Assembly: GCF_027158205.1 (NCBI RefSeq)
Contig: NZ_JAPVLU010000065.1
Location: 1 to 36,421 of the forward strand
Length of the DNA: 36,421 bases
Direction: 5' to 3'
DNA from: Streptomyces sp. H39-S7
GTDB taxonomy: Bacteria > Actinomycetota > Actinomycetes > Streptomycetales > Streptomycetaceae
Shown here piece after piece: positions 7,583 through 16,900 of the stretch. The notes below the pieces were generated by a model, which was not told the DNA's origin, ran no database searches, and worked only from the letters and a program-made list of their open reading frames with translations. The position numbers and the translations under genes are program-made. How positions within the stretch are numbered: the stretch's first letter is position 1; each line of letters begins with the position of its first letter.

Positions 7583-8866
7583 TCAGTCGGCGACCTGGTA
7601 GACGTGGTCCTTGAGCGTGGTGATCTCGTCGTAGTCGTCCCGGATCGTCCGGGGGTCGTCCGCCGCGAGGTACACCCGCAGGGGGCTGGACAGCAGGTCC
7701 GTCGTGGTGCGGATACGGTCGCCGACGGCGGCGCGGGGAAGGACGAGCCGGACGGAGGGCAGGGCCTGGATCTTGGTCAGTACCGCGTCGTCGACTCCGG
7801 TGACGACACCGTCCTGCAAGCCGCGCGCGTTGTGCACCAGCGCGTGCCGCGCCCGGCGGTAGACGGTGTCGCCCGGGAAGCGGCGCAGATACCGCGCCGG
7901 GTCGAGGTAGCTCAGTGCCAGCAGGTCGGCCTGGTTGGCGTCGAGGCACAGGTCGTGGAAGGCCGGATCCATGCTGCCGTTGAGCCGTGCCCCGATCTCG
8001 ACGAGCACCGGGCCGGCGGCGGTCATCATGACCTCGGCGTGGGCCGCGCCCGACCGCAGCCCCAGCGCGGCCAGCACCGTGTCGACGTAGGCGGCCAGTT
8101 CCGCGACCGGGGCGCTGTCCGGGGCAAGGAGGGTCTCCTTGTCGTAAATGCGCTTGGCGCCCAGGTCGTTCTTCTCGTAGCGCCACACCCCGCACAGGTG
8201 GCGGTGGCCCTGGCAGCTCACGGTGTCGACGACGTATTCGGTGCCGTCGAGGTAGGACTGGACGAGGATTTCCGTGTTGGTGCGGTGGAAGATGTCGGTC
8301 GTACCCAGCAGCGCTTCGGCCGCCGCCCGGACGTCGGCAGCGTCGCGGCAGATGGAGACCCCGTCGGCGGAGGCGGAGCTGAGAGGTTTCACCACCACCG
8401 GGTACTCACCCTGCCGCTCGGCCCACTCGACGATGTCCCGGGCGTCGCCGGACTTGTGCTGGCGGGCGCAGGCGACACCCGCGGCCCGCAGGGTCTCGAT
8501 CATCTCGTACTTGTCGCGTCGCGCCGTGGTCTGGGCCGAGCCGTTGCCGGGCAGGCCCAGCCGCTCCGACAGCAGGTCGGCCAGCGGTACTCCGGTCTCC
8601 TGGCCCGGAACGACGCAGACGGGCCGGTGGGCGGCGAGCCGCCGCAGGGCGCTCTCCACGTCGACCGCGACGATGTTGTCGATGTAGGGCGTCAGGTCCG
8701 GGGGGTGGACGCCGGGGATGAACCGCTCGGTGCTCTGGACGTGGACGACGTCGGCGCCTCGGGCCCGGAAGACCGGGGCGAGGTGCTTGCCGACGGAGTA
8801 GGCGTCGACGACGACCGCGACCGGCGCGCCGGGGGTCGCGGGCGCCGCGGGGGCGGTGGATGTCAT
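7583..8866 (-). CDS. ATP-grasp amino-acid ligase 2
   Basis: A 427-residue protein starting at ATG 8866, whose ATG overlaps the dioxygenase TGA (ATGA). It has an N-terminal Rossmann-like part (VVVDAYSVGKHLAPVFRARG), the ATP-grasp lead-in RRDKYEMIETLRAAGVACA, the nucleotide-binding strand VVVKPLSSASADGV at about 157-170, EILVQSYLDGTEYVVDTVS, and the metal-binding EIGARLNGS segment. It resembles the BacD/RizA-type L-amino-acid ligases and other carboxylate-amine ligases that make peptide or amide bonds through acyl phosphates. The closest visible relative is the ligase at 25348-26595, with the same length and motifs, which implies duplication. In this cluster it may add an amino acid to, or cap, a substrate; actual substrates unknown. 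Confidence 0.88.
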   Translation of the reverse strand: MTSTAPAAPATPGAPVAVVVDAYSVGKHLAPVFRARGADVVHVQSTERFIPGVHPPDLTPYIDNIVAVDVESALRRLAAHRPVCVVPGQETGVPLADLLSERLGLPGNGSAQTTARRDKYEMIETLRAAGVACARQHKSGDARDIVEWAERQGEYPVVVKPLSSASADGVSICRDAADVRAAAEALLGTTDIFHRTNTEILVQSYLDGTEYVVDTVSCQGHRHLCGVWRYEKNDLGAKRIYDKETLLAPDSAPVAELAAYVDTVLAALGLRSGAAHAEVMMTAAGPVLVEIGARLNGSMDPAFHDLCLDANQADLLALSYLDPARYLRRFPGDTVYRRARHALVHNARGLQDGVVTGVDDAVLTKIQALPSVRLVLPRAAVGDRIRTTTDLLSSPLRVYLAADDPRTIRDDYDEITTLKDHVYQVAD

Positions 8867-9702
8867 GCGGCCTCGATGCTGATGCGGTGGACGGTGCGGT
8901 CGGTGCCGGGGGCCACCTCGGTGGCGACGTGGTAGGTCGTGGCGGTCTTCCAGATCAGGAGGTCCCGGGGGGTCCAGCGGTGGGTGTAGACGTGCTCGGG
9001 GTCCTGGACGAGGGCGTCGACGAGGTCGAAGAACGCCTCGGTGTCGTTGGCGTCGAAGCCGTCCACCCCGTCCATGTACTCGCGGGCGGCGTACAGGTAC
9101 CGGCGTCCGGTGAAGGGGTCGGTCTGCACCAGGGGGTGGGTGACGGCGGGGTGCTCCAGGGCGACCAGGGCCTTCATTTCGGCGATCGACAGTCCCACGT
9201 GCTCGGGGCCGATGCGCTGCTGCTTGTTCAGGCTGTGCCGTCCCGTCCGTCCGTCGATGCGCCGGCGCCAGTCGGCGGGCACGCGGTCGTAGACGTCGGA
9301 CGCACCGGCGAACAGCGTGTGCCCGGTGTTCTGGGGGACGTTGACACCGTGGAGCATGGTGTACTGCGCCGGGGACCGGACGAACGAGGAGTCCTGGTGC
9401 CAGAAGTTGCCGACCCGGGCGATGCCCACCGGCCGGTCGTCCCGGGTCTCGTTCGACGACACGAGGATCTCCTCGTGCTCGGGGTGGCGCCAGTCCTGCA
9501 GGACGAACGGGACGGGTGTGCCGATGCGCCGGGCCAGGTCGATCTGCTGGGACGGCGTCAGATCCAGGGACCGCACCACGACGAGATCCCGGGTGTGGAG
9601 GGCCTGCAGCAGTTGTGCGAAGACGTCGTCGTCCCGCAGGTCGTCGTAGGTGAGGTCGGTGAACTCCGTCCCGATGAAGGGGGTGATCTCGTGTGACTTC
9701 AT
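8863..9702 (-). CDS. TauD/TfdA-family Fe(II)/2-oxoglutarate dioxygenase
   Basis: A 279-residue protein. Start ATG 9702 overlaps the MFS stop as ATGA. The facial triad is H102-Q-D104 (GNFWHQDSSF) with distal H258 in TTYHVATE, and R273 in TVHRISIE is the expected 2-oxoglutarate-binding arginine. The usual WDNR before the distal His reads WKTA here. The length is normal for TauD (about 280 residues). In secondary metabolism such enzymes hydroxylate, desaturate or cyclise free or carrier-bound amino acids. Being coupled between an MFS exporter and an ATP-grasp ligase suggests a tailoring role on an amino acid or the peptide product. Substrate not predictable. Confidence 0.9.
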   Translation of the reverse strand: MKSHEITPFIGTEFTDLTYDDLRDDDVFAQLLQALHTRDLVVVRSLDLTPSQQIDLARRIGTPVPFVLQDWRHPEHEEILVSSNETRDDRPVGIARVGNFWHQDSSFVRSPAQYTMLHGVNVPQNTGHTLFAGASDVYDRVPADWRRRIDGRTGRHSLNKQQRIGPEHVGLSIAEMKALVALEHPAVTHPLVQTDPFTGRRYLYAAREYMDGVDGFDANDTEAFFDLVDALVQDPEHVYTHRWTPRDLLIWKTATTYHVATEVAPGTDRTVHRISIEAA

Positions 9703-11036
9703 GGTCTGCTCTCTGTCGGCGCAGGGCGCGGTGGGTCGGACAGGGTCGGGGATGCGGGTGCGGATCCGGGTGCGGTGTGAGGTGCGGTCGCGGACGGCGC
9801 ACCCCCGGTGTCCGCGGCGGGCGGGTCCTCGTACCAGGTGGCCGCGCTGGTGCGGGCGGCGAGGATCAGCAGGAACGCCAGGCACACCGCCGAGCCCGCC
9901 ACCGTCCATGGCAGGGCGGGATGGGCGGGGCCGGACAGCAGGAGCGCCACCTGGGGGGCGGCGATGAAGGCGACGTTGACGCCGGCGGAGTACAGGCTCA
10001 TGTTCCGGTCGCGGATGTCCGGGGCGGACAGGGCGCCGACGTAGGTGAGCAGGCTGGGGAAGACGATCATCTCGCCGGCCGTCCACACCAGGGTCGCGGC
10101 CACCAGGGTCGGTCCGGTGGTGGCCAGGCCCATGCACAGGAACCCGGCGCCGGTCAGGGCGTATCCGATCAGGAGCGACGGGAAGTGGGCGAGCCGCGCC
10201 ATGGCGACGTTGAGCGGGATCTCGCACAGGACGATCACGGCGGCGTTGACTGTGAAGACCACCCCGACCCAGAAGCTCGGCAGGTGCAGACCGACGATGA
10301 TGTACGTGCTGGCGAGCACCATGGGCAGCGAGAAAGCGAGTTGGATGGGCAGCGACACGACGACCGCGGTCCAGAACTGCGTCTCCTGGCGGGCCGTCGA
10401 GGCGACCAGCCGCCGCTGTGCGCGCCCGGTCCCGGCCAGCGCCGACGGCCGGCCGGTGAGGGTCCTGGCCCGCGTCCGGGTGGCCAGACACGCCGCGGCG
10501 GCCAGGATGGCGCCCGCGTTGATCCAGTACAGGGCCTGCGGATCGACGGCGAAGACCATGCCGCCGATGGCGGGCCCGATGCCCATGCCGACGTTGATGG
10601 CGAGCCGGTTGCAGGAGAAGGCGACCTTGCGGTCCTGGGGTGACGAGCCGTCGATCGTCGCTGCATACGAGGCGGGGGTGAACACCTCGTACGCGAACCC
10701 CCAGAAGAACACCGCGGCGATCAGCGCGGGAGCGCCGTGCAGCTGCGGTACCAGGGGCAGGATCAGGGCCTGGGCGAGCAGCCCGCCCAGCATGGTGCGG
10801 CGCGCCCCGAAGCGGCCCAGCAGGGGGCCGGCGGCGAGGTCGGCGCAGAGCGCTCCGACGCCGAACGCGGAGACGATCGCTCCGATCCGCCCGGTGTTCA
10901 GACCGCCGGTCAGCAGCAGGTGCGCGGCGAGGAAGGGGTAGGCCACGGTGCCTGCCCGCAGCAGCAGCGTGGTCAGGAAGAGGGTGCGCAGGTCCCGCGA
11001 GAGCCCGGAGACGGCGGCGAGCGTCCGGCCGATCAC
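9699..11036 (-). CDS. MFS transporter 2
   Basis: A 445-residue multi-pass membrane protein. It starts at GTG 11036, which overlaps the FAD-oxidase stop (GTGA). It begins LSRDLRTLFLTTLLLRAGT and has the MFS pattern of about 12 hydrophobic helices with a central loop (TRTRARTLTGRPS). Segments shared almost word for word with the MFS at 24107-25348 include VAFSCNRLAIN-GMGIGP and RNM-LYSAGVNV. The C-terminal 40 residues form a Pro/Ala/Ser-rich hydrophilic tail that the paralogue lacks. Members of this drug-H+ antiporter-like group export antibiotics or peptides. An export or self-resistance role is inferred from its place inside the cluster. Confidence 0.88.
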   Translation of the reverse strand: MIGRTLAAVSGLSRDLRTLFLTTLLLRAGTVAYPFLAAHLLLTGGLNTGRIGAIVSAFGVGALCADLAAGPLLGRFGARRTMLGGLLAQALILPLVPQLHGAPALIAAVFFWGFAYEVFTPASYAATIDGSSPQDRKVAFSCNRLAINVGMGIGPAIGGMVFAVDPQALYWINAGAILAAAACLATRTRARTLTGRPSALAGTGRAQRRLVASTARQETQFWTAVVVSLPIQLAFSLPMVLASTYIIVGLHLPSFWVGVVFTVNAAVIVLCEIPLNVAMARLAHFPSLLIGYALTGAGFLCMGLATTGPTLVAATLVWTAGEMIVFPSLLTYVGALSAPDIRDRNMSLYSAGVNVAFIAAPQVALLLSGPAHPALPWTVAGSAVCLAFLLILAARTSAATWYEDPPAADTGGAPSATAPHTAPGSAPASPTLSDPPRPAPTESRP

Positions 11037-12460
11037 GCGGTGGCCCGGGGCTCGGCGGGGTCGTGGGGGGTGAACATCGCGCCCGGGTTGAAGAGGTTGC
11101 CCGGGTCCAGGGCACGCTTGATGTCCCGGTGGATCCGCATCGCGATGGGTCCGGCCTCGCGTTCGAGCCAGTCCCGCTTGAGGCGGCCGACGCCGTGTTC
11201 TCCGGTGATGGTGCCGCCCATCGACAGTGCCAGGGCGAGGATCTCGTCGAAGGCCTGCTGCGCTGTCGCGAGTTGGCCGGGTGTCCGGTCGTCGTACAGG
11301 ACGGTGGGGTGCATGTTGCCGTCCCCGGCGTGCCCCACGACCGCGACGGGGAGGCCGATGCGTTCGCTGATGCGGGCGCAGCCGGTGATGAGGTCGGCGA
11401 TGCGGGTGCGCGGGATCGCGACGTCCTCGGTCAGGCACGCACCTTGGGCCTCCAGCGCGGTCAGGCACACGCGCCGCGCGGCCAGGAACAGCCGGCCCTC
11501 CTCCAGGTCGTCGGTGACGCGGACGGTGTCGGCGCCCGCGTCCCGGCACACCTGCTCGACGACGGCGAGCTCGCGCCGCGCGGTGGGGGCGCCGGCGTCG
11601 GACTGGCACAGCAGCAGCGCCTGGCAGCCCGCGGCGCCCTCGAGGTGGCCGCCGAGGTCGGTGCCCAGGTACTTCTCGCAGGCGCGCAGCGAGGTGGCGT
11701 CCATGATTTCCATCAGCGAGGGGACGACTCCGGCGCGGACGCTCGCGACGACGGCGTGTCCCGCGGCCTCGATGGAGTCGAACGTCGCGAACAGGGTGGA
11801 CGGGGCCTGCGGCAAGGGCTTGAGGGCGAGGGTCGCGCGGGTGATGACCCCCAGCGTCCCTTCGCTGCCGACCAACAGCCGCGTCAGGTCGTAGCCGGCG
11901 ACGCCCTTGACCGTGCGGCGTCCGGTCCGCAGGAGCGTGCCGTCCGCGAGGACGGCCTCCAGACCCAGGACGGCGTCGGCGGTCACCCCGTACTTTCCGC
12001 AGCACAGGCCTCCGGCGTTGGTGGCGATGTTGCCGCCGAGGGTGCACCACTCGAAGCTGGAGGGGTCGGGCGGGTAGAAGAGCCGGTGCCGGGCCACGGC
12101 GGTGCGCAGGTCCATGTTGACCACACCGGGCTCCACCACGGCGAGGCGGTTGTCGGGGTCGATCTCCAGGATGCGGTTCATCCGGGTGGTGTCCAGGACG
12201 ACGCAGCCGTCGACGGCGTTGGCGGCGCCCGTCAGTCCGCTGCCCGCACCACGCGGCACGATGGGCACGTGGGTGCTCGCGCAGGCCCGGACGACGGCCT
12301 GCACCTGTTCGGTGTCGGTGGGCAGGACCACCGCGTGCGGCTGCCCAGCTGGGATCAGCGGCATCATGTCGCGCAGATGGCCGTCGAAGTCGGCGGGGTC
12401 GGTGAGGACGGCGTCCGCGCCGAGGGCGTCGAGCAGGAGCGCGGTCAGGGTGTCCGTCAT
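11033..12460 (-). CDS. GlcD-type FAD-linked oxidoreductase
   Basis: A 475-residue protein. Start ATG 12460 overlaps the ferredoxin stop (ATGA). The N-terminal PCMH FAD-binding domain shows VVLPTDTEQVQAVV near 44-57, then PRGAGSGLTG at 69-78, then LEIDPDNRLAVVEPGV. The C-terminal FAD-oxidase domain shows HAGDGNMHP at 377-385 and TGEHGVGRLKR near 419. This is the D-lactate/glycolate dehydrogenase architecture, which oxidises 2-hydroxy acids to 2-oxo acids. With a TauD hydroxylase and aminotransferases beside it, it may take part in making a non-proteinogenic amino acid, or may oxidise the finished peptide. The direct coupling to a ferredoxin is unusual for a GlcD homologue. Confidence 0.88.
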   Translation of the reverse strand: MTDTLTALLLDALGADAVLTDPADFDGHLRDMMPLIPAGQPHAVVLPTDTEQVQAVVRACASTHVPIVPRGAGSGLTGAANAVDGCVVLDTTRMNRILEIDPDNRLAVVEPGVVNMDLRTAVARHRLFYPPDPSSFEWCTLGGNIATNAGGLCCGKYGVTADAVLGLEAVLADGTLLRTGRRTVKGVAGYDLTRLLVGSEGTLGVITRATLALKPLPQAPSTLFATFDSIEAAGHAVVASVRAGVVPSLMEIMDATSLRACEKYLGTDLGGHLEGAAGCQALLLCQSDAGAPTARRELAVVEQVCRDAGADTVRVTDDLEEGRLFLAARRVCLTALEAQGACLTEDVAIPRTRIADLITGCARISERIGLPVAVVGHAGDGNMHPTVLYDDRTPGQLATAQQAFDEILALALSMGGTITGEHGVGRLKRDWLEREAGPIAMRIHRDIKRALDPGNLFNPGAMFTPHDPAEPRATA

Positions 12461-12681
12461 GGTGCGCGGTGCCCCTGCCCGTCGACGTCCCCGGTGACGG
12501 CGATGGCCCGCGCGGGGCACAGGTCCGCGGCCTCGTACACCGCGGTGTGCGACGCGGAGGGGGGCGAGGCGTGCAGGAGGACCACCACCCCGTCCTCCGG
12601 GTCCTGGTCGAAGACGTCCGGGGCGGACAGCACGCACTGTCCCGCTCCCACGCAGCGTTCTGGGGCAAGGGCGATGTTCAC
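12457..12681 (-). CDS. 3Fe-4S ferredoxin for the P450
   Basis: A 74-residue protein, read from GTG 12681 (NIALAPERCVGAGQC). Cluster ligands are C10, C16 and C55 (RCVGAGQC, then LCP), which is the three-cysteine pattern of the Streptomyces P450-associated [3Fe-4S] ferredoxins (SuaB/SoyB type). The ribosome site is weak, so translation may depend on the P450 message 40 bp upstream. It presumably carries electrons from a ferredoxin reductase encoded elsewhere to the P450 at 12722. It is too short and starts with GTG, so it is easily missed. The stop overlaps the FAD-oxidase start. Confidence 0.88.
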   Translation of the reverse strand: MNIALAPERCVGAGQCVLSAPDVFDQDPEDGVVVLLHASPPSASHTAVYEAADLCPARAIAVTGDVDGQGHRAP

Positions 12682-12721
12682 AGGCTCGGTATCCGTTCGT
12701 CGCGGGGCGGGCGGGGTCGGG

Positions 12722-13966
12722 TCACCATCGGACGGGCAGTTCGTGGACGCCGTAGACCGCCATGTCGGACTTGAAGCGGATGTCCTGCAGCGGCACGGCC
12801 GGCCGCAGGCCGGGAAGGCGTCGGGCGATGCCCTGGTAGGCCTCCTGCAGTTCCACCCGGGCCATCGACTGCCCGAGGCACTGGTGGGGCCCGTAGCCGA
12901 AGGCGAGGTGGTCGCGGGGATTCTGTGCGGTGTCGAGGGTGTCGGTGGCGCGGAAGCGCCCCGGGTCGCGGTTGGCGACGTCGATGGCGGCGATGACCCC
13001 CTCACCGGCCCGCACCAGCTGACGGCCGACGGTGACGTCCTCGACCGCGATCCGGCGGATTCCGCGCTGGACGATGGTCAGGTAGCGCAGCAGCTCCTCG
13101 GTGGTCCGCGCCGCCAGCGCCGGATCGTCGCCGCGGTGCAGGGCGGCGTAGCTGTCGGGGTGGCGCAGCAGGGCCAGGGTGCCCAGGGCGATCATGTTGG
13201 CGGTGGTGTCGTGCCCGGCGGTCAGCAGCAGCAGGGCCATCGCGGCGATCAGGTCCTCGCTCATCGCTCCGGTCCGCAGGTGCCGGACGGCCAGGCGGCT
13301 GATGAAGTCGTCGCCCGGGTCCTTCTCGCGCTGTCGCACCAGGGATTGCAGGTACTCCTGCAGCTCCGCGCGGGCCGCGGTGGCCTGCGCGGTGGTGACG
13401 TGCATGGAGTTGGCGGTGTGGGTGCGGGAGCGGAAGAAGTCGCGGTCCGCGAACGGCACGCCCAGCAGGACGCAGACCATCGACAGGGCGACGGGCAGCG
13501 CGACATGCGCGACAAGGTCGGCGGGCTGCTCGCCGTCGGTGAGCGCGTCCAGGGCGTCGTCCACGGCGGCACGGGCGGTGGGACGCCACTCCTCGGCGCG
13601 CCGGACGGTGAACTCCCTTTGCACCAGGCGCCGGTAGGTGTCGTGCGCGGGGTTGTCCATGACGAGCAGGGTGGGGGTCACGGCGGCCTCGGCGGCGGCC
13701 GCGGCGCTGGACAGCGGGTAGCCGGGGCGGCTCTTGTCCGCGCTGAAGCGAGGGTCGGACAGGACGGTGCGCACGTCGTCGTAGCGGGTGAACAGCCAGG
13801 GCTCGGTGCCGTTCCAGATGGACACCCGGGGCACGGCGTCCTCGCCCTGCACCCGGGTTGTCTCCTGCGGCGGCGCGAAGGGGCAGCCGCGCGCGGCGGG
13901 GAACAACGCGGGCGCGGGTGCGGGGATCGCGGGTGCGGGTGGTGGCGTCGTCGGGGTGCGGTTCAC
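12722..13966 (-). CDS. Cytochrome P450 (CYP105-like bacterial class I)
   Basis: A 414-residue protein starting at GTG 13966, whose GTG overlaps the NRPS TGA (GTGA). It has all P450 landmarks: I-helix AGHDTT at 250-255, ExxR E291-R294 (EELLRYL), the PERF-like region NRDPGRFRATDTLD, and the heme loop FGYGPHQCLGQ with ligand C363. The Ala/Pro-rich first 25 residues look disordered. Hydroxylation or oxidative coupling of an amino-acid or peptide substrate is the usual role beside NRPS genes; the acidic-alcohol pair D253-T254 is intact, so normal oxygen activation is expected. The neighbouring ferredoxin is the likely redox partner. Subfamily placement is by impression only. Confidence 0.93.
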   Translation of the reverse strand: MNRTPTTPPPAPAIPAPAPALFPAARGCPFAPPQETTRVQGEDAVPRVSIWNGTEPWLFTRYDDVRTVLSDPRFSADKSRPGYPLSSAAAAAEAAVTPTLLVMDNPAHDTYRRLVQREFTVRRAEEWRPTARAAVDDALDALTDGEQPADLVAHVALPVALSMVCVLLGVPFADRDFFRSRTHTANSMHVTTAQATAARAELQEYLQSLVRQREKDPGDDFISRLAVRHLRTGAMSEDLIAAMALLLLTAGHDTTANMIALGTLALLRHPDSYAALHRGDDPALAARTTEELLRYLTIVQRGIRRIAVEDVTVGRQLVRAGEGVIAAIDVANRDPGRFRATDTLDTAQNPRDHLAFGYGPHQCLGQSMARVELQEAYQGIARRLPGLRPAVPLQDIRFKSDMAVYGVHELPVRW

Positions 13967-16900
13967 GGTCGCTCCTTCGCAGCGGCGGAGTCCGGGCGGG
14001 CGGCGGGGTCGAGCTGCGTCCAGCAGCGGTCGATGTAGCCGTCGTCCAGCGGCGGCAGGGTGATGCCCAGGCGCTGCAGGGCAGCGAGCGTGGCCTCATT
14101 GGCGTACTGGTCGGTCGTCGGCCGGGGATTCTCGGCGGTCTCCCGCAGGTGCTCGCGGAAGACCAGCGCCGGGTGGGGCGTGCCGGAGAGCGGATCGGTG
14201 CCGAGTCGGTCCACCCAGGTCCGCAGGTCCACCGGGACGGTCCGGGTGCCGTTCCGGCGGTCGTAGCCGGCCAGGAAGTCCCCGAGATCAGCGTCCTGAG
14301 GATGCGTCAGGTGGTGCACGGTGCCCGCGGGCAGCGGTGTGTCCGCCAGGGCCACCAGGGCCCGGGCCATCACGTCGACGGGCACGATGGGAAAGGCCAG
14401 CCGCGGGTGGACCGGATAGCAGCCCAGCGCGGCCGAAGTCTGCAGGACGCGGGAGAACATGTCGCCGAGGTGGGCGGCGGCGCCGTCGGTACTGCCGCCG
14501 GCCCGGCCGATGCGGTGCACCCGAATCGGTGCCCCGCGCTCGGCGGCCTGGGCGACGAGCAGTTCCGCCGCCCACTTGGTCGCGGCGTACCCCCGCCCGA
14601 AGGAATGCCGCTCCCCCGCCAGCGGGGTCCGCTCGTCGATGCGGCGCGGGCGGGCGCCGGGGGCGAAGACGGACAGCGTCGAGATGTGGTGGAAGGCGCG
14701 GACCCGGGCCGCGGCGGCCAGGCGCAGCAGCTCCTGTGTGCCCTGCACGTACGCGCCGGCCAACGGCCGGTCCCCGGTCAGGTGGTGGACGCCGGCCCCG
14801 GCGTGGAACACCTCCCCCGTCCCGCGTTCCACCGCGCTGCGGGTGGCAGCGTCCAGGCCCAGGCCGGGACGGGCCAGATCGCCGGGGAGGACCGTGATGC
14901 GGGGGTCGGCCGCGTCCAGGCGCAGCCCGTAGCCGCGCAGCGCCTCCTCCAGTCGCCGGCGGGCCTGGGCGGGGGTGTCCGCGCGGATCAGGCAGACCAC
15001 CTGACGCCTGCCGGAGCGCAGCAGGGCGTCCAGCAGGTGCGCCCCGATGAACCCGGTGGCGCCGGTGAGCAGCACCTGGTCGATGCCCGAGGTCGCGGGC
15101 CGGGGCGGATGGAAGGTGATCTCCGGGTCGAGGCGGATGTCGGCCGGGACGAGCGCGGTGGCTTCCTCGGCCGGGCCTCCGGCCAGGAGTCGTTCGAGGT
15201 GGCGGGCGACGGCTCGGACGGTGGGGGCGGCGAGGAAGTCCCGCAGTTCCAGCCGGATCCGCCACTGGTTCTCGATGCGGCCGAGCAGTTGGACGACCTT
15301 CAGCGAGTGGCCGCCCGCGGCGAAGAAGTCCTGCTCCGTCGAGCCGGCCGGCCCGCCCAGCACCTGCTCCCACAGGGTCTGCACCGCGCGCTCCAGCGCG
15401 GTGGCCGGCAAGCTGGTGGGGCCGGCCGGGGCCAGGGCGGGGGGTGGGAGCAGGGCGGCGAGGGCGGTGCGGTCGGTCTTGCCGTGACTGGTGGTCGGCA
15501 GGTGGGCGACGGTGTGGAAGGTGGCGGGGATCATGTGGGCGGGCAGGTGCCGGGCGAGGTGGTCGCGGGCGTCGCGGGCGTCGGCCGGTCCCACCAGGAA
15601 GGCGTGGATCTGCGCGTCCGGGCCCGTGCCGGTGACCACGGCCGCCGCCTCCCGGACCCCCGGGCACGCGGCGAGCACCGTTTCGATCTCGCCGAGTTCG
15701 ATACGGAAACCGCGCAGCTTGATCTGGCCGTCGAGTCGGCCCAGGTAGTCGAGGTCACCGGAGGCCAGCCGGCGCACCCGGTCCCCAGTGCGGTAGGACC
15801 GCTCGGTGCCGCCCGGCAGCGGCCCGAACAGCAGCCGGGTCCGTTCGGGGTTGTTCCAGTAGCCCCGCCCCACACCCGCCCCCGCCAGATACAGCTCGCC
15901 GGGCACGCCGACGGCCGCCGGGCGGCCGTGGCGGTCGATGACCTGAGCGGGGGTGCCGGCCAGCGGCCTGCCGATGGGCACCCGGACCGCCGCGTCGTGG
16001 GCGCCGGCCCGGTACGTGGTGGCCAGGATCGCCGCCTCGGTCGGCCCGTACCCGTTGATGACGACGCGGTCGCGGGCGAAGTGCCGGGTGTCCTGCGGGT
16101 CGGCGGGCTCCCCCGCGACGATGAGCACCCGCACCCCGGCCAGGTCCGGCCGGTCCAGGGCGCGCAGCAGGGAGGGGACGGTCACCAGGACCGTGACGCC
16201 GTGCTCGCGCAGCAGGCGGTGCAGGGCGTGGGGGTCGGTACGGTCGCGGTCGGTGCAGTAGACGAGCGTTCCGCCGCTGACCAGCGGCATGAACTGCTCG
16301 TAGGCGGCCACGTCGAAGCCCGGGGAGGTCATCTGCAGCCAGACGTCCGCCGCGTCCAGCGGGTGCTCCGCCAGGCTCGCCAGCAAGGTGTTGACGACCG
16401 AACGGTGCTCCACCATGACGCCGCGCGGCTGTCCGGTGCTGCCGGATGTGTAGATCAGGTAGGCGAGGTCAGCGGGGCCGCCGAGGGCGGGCGGCGGCGG
16501 GGCGGACGTCGCGTCCACATCGGTCAGCCGCTCGATGTGCTCGATCCGCAGGGCCGGGGGAAGCAGGCCCTCGAGCGTCTCGGCGAGCTCCTTCGAGGTG
16601 ATCAGGACCCGGGCCTGCGCGTCCTGGACGGTGAACGTCAGCCGGGCGGCGGGGTAACCGGGGTCCAGCGGGACATAGGCGGCGCCTGCTTTGAGGACAC
16701 CGAGGATCGCGGCCATCAGGTGCGGGGAGCGGTCCAGGCAGATCGCCACCCGGTCGCCGGCGCGCACCCCGTCCGCTGCCAGACGGTGCGCGACGGTGTC
16801 GCTGAGCAGGTCCAGTTGACGGTAGGTCAGGGACATGTCGGGACCGATCGCGGCGACCTGGTCCGGTCGCAGGGCGGCCTGCCGGGCGAACAGGGCGTGC

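Noticed and set aside
11063..14038. A 991-codon plus-strand frame opposite the FAD oxidase, ferredoxin and P450 genes
   Set aside because: Shadow frame: its residues mirror coding on the other strand, and the minus-strand genes show intact catalytic motifs.
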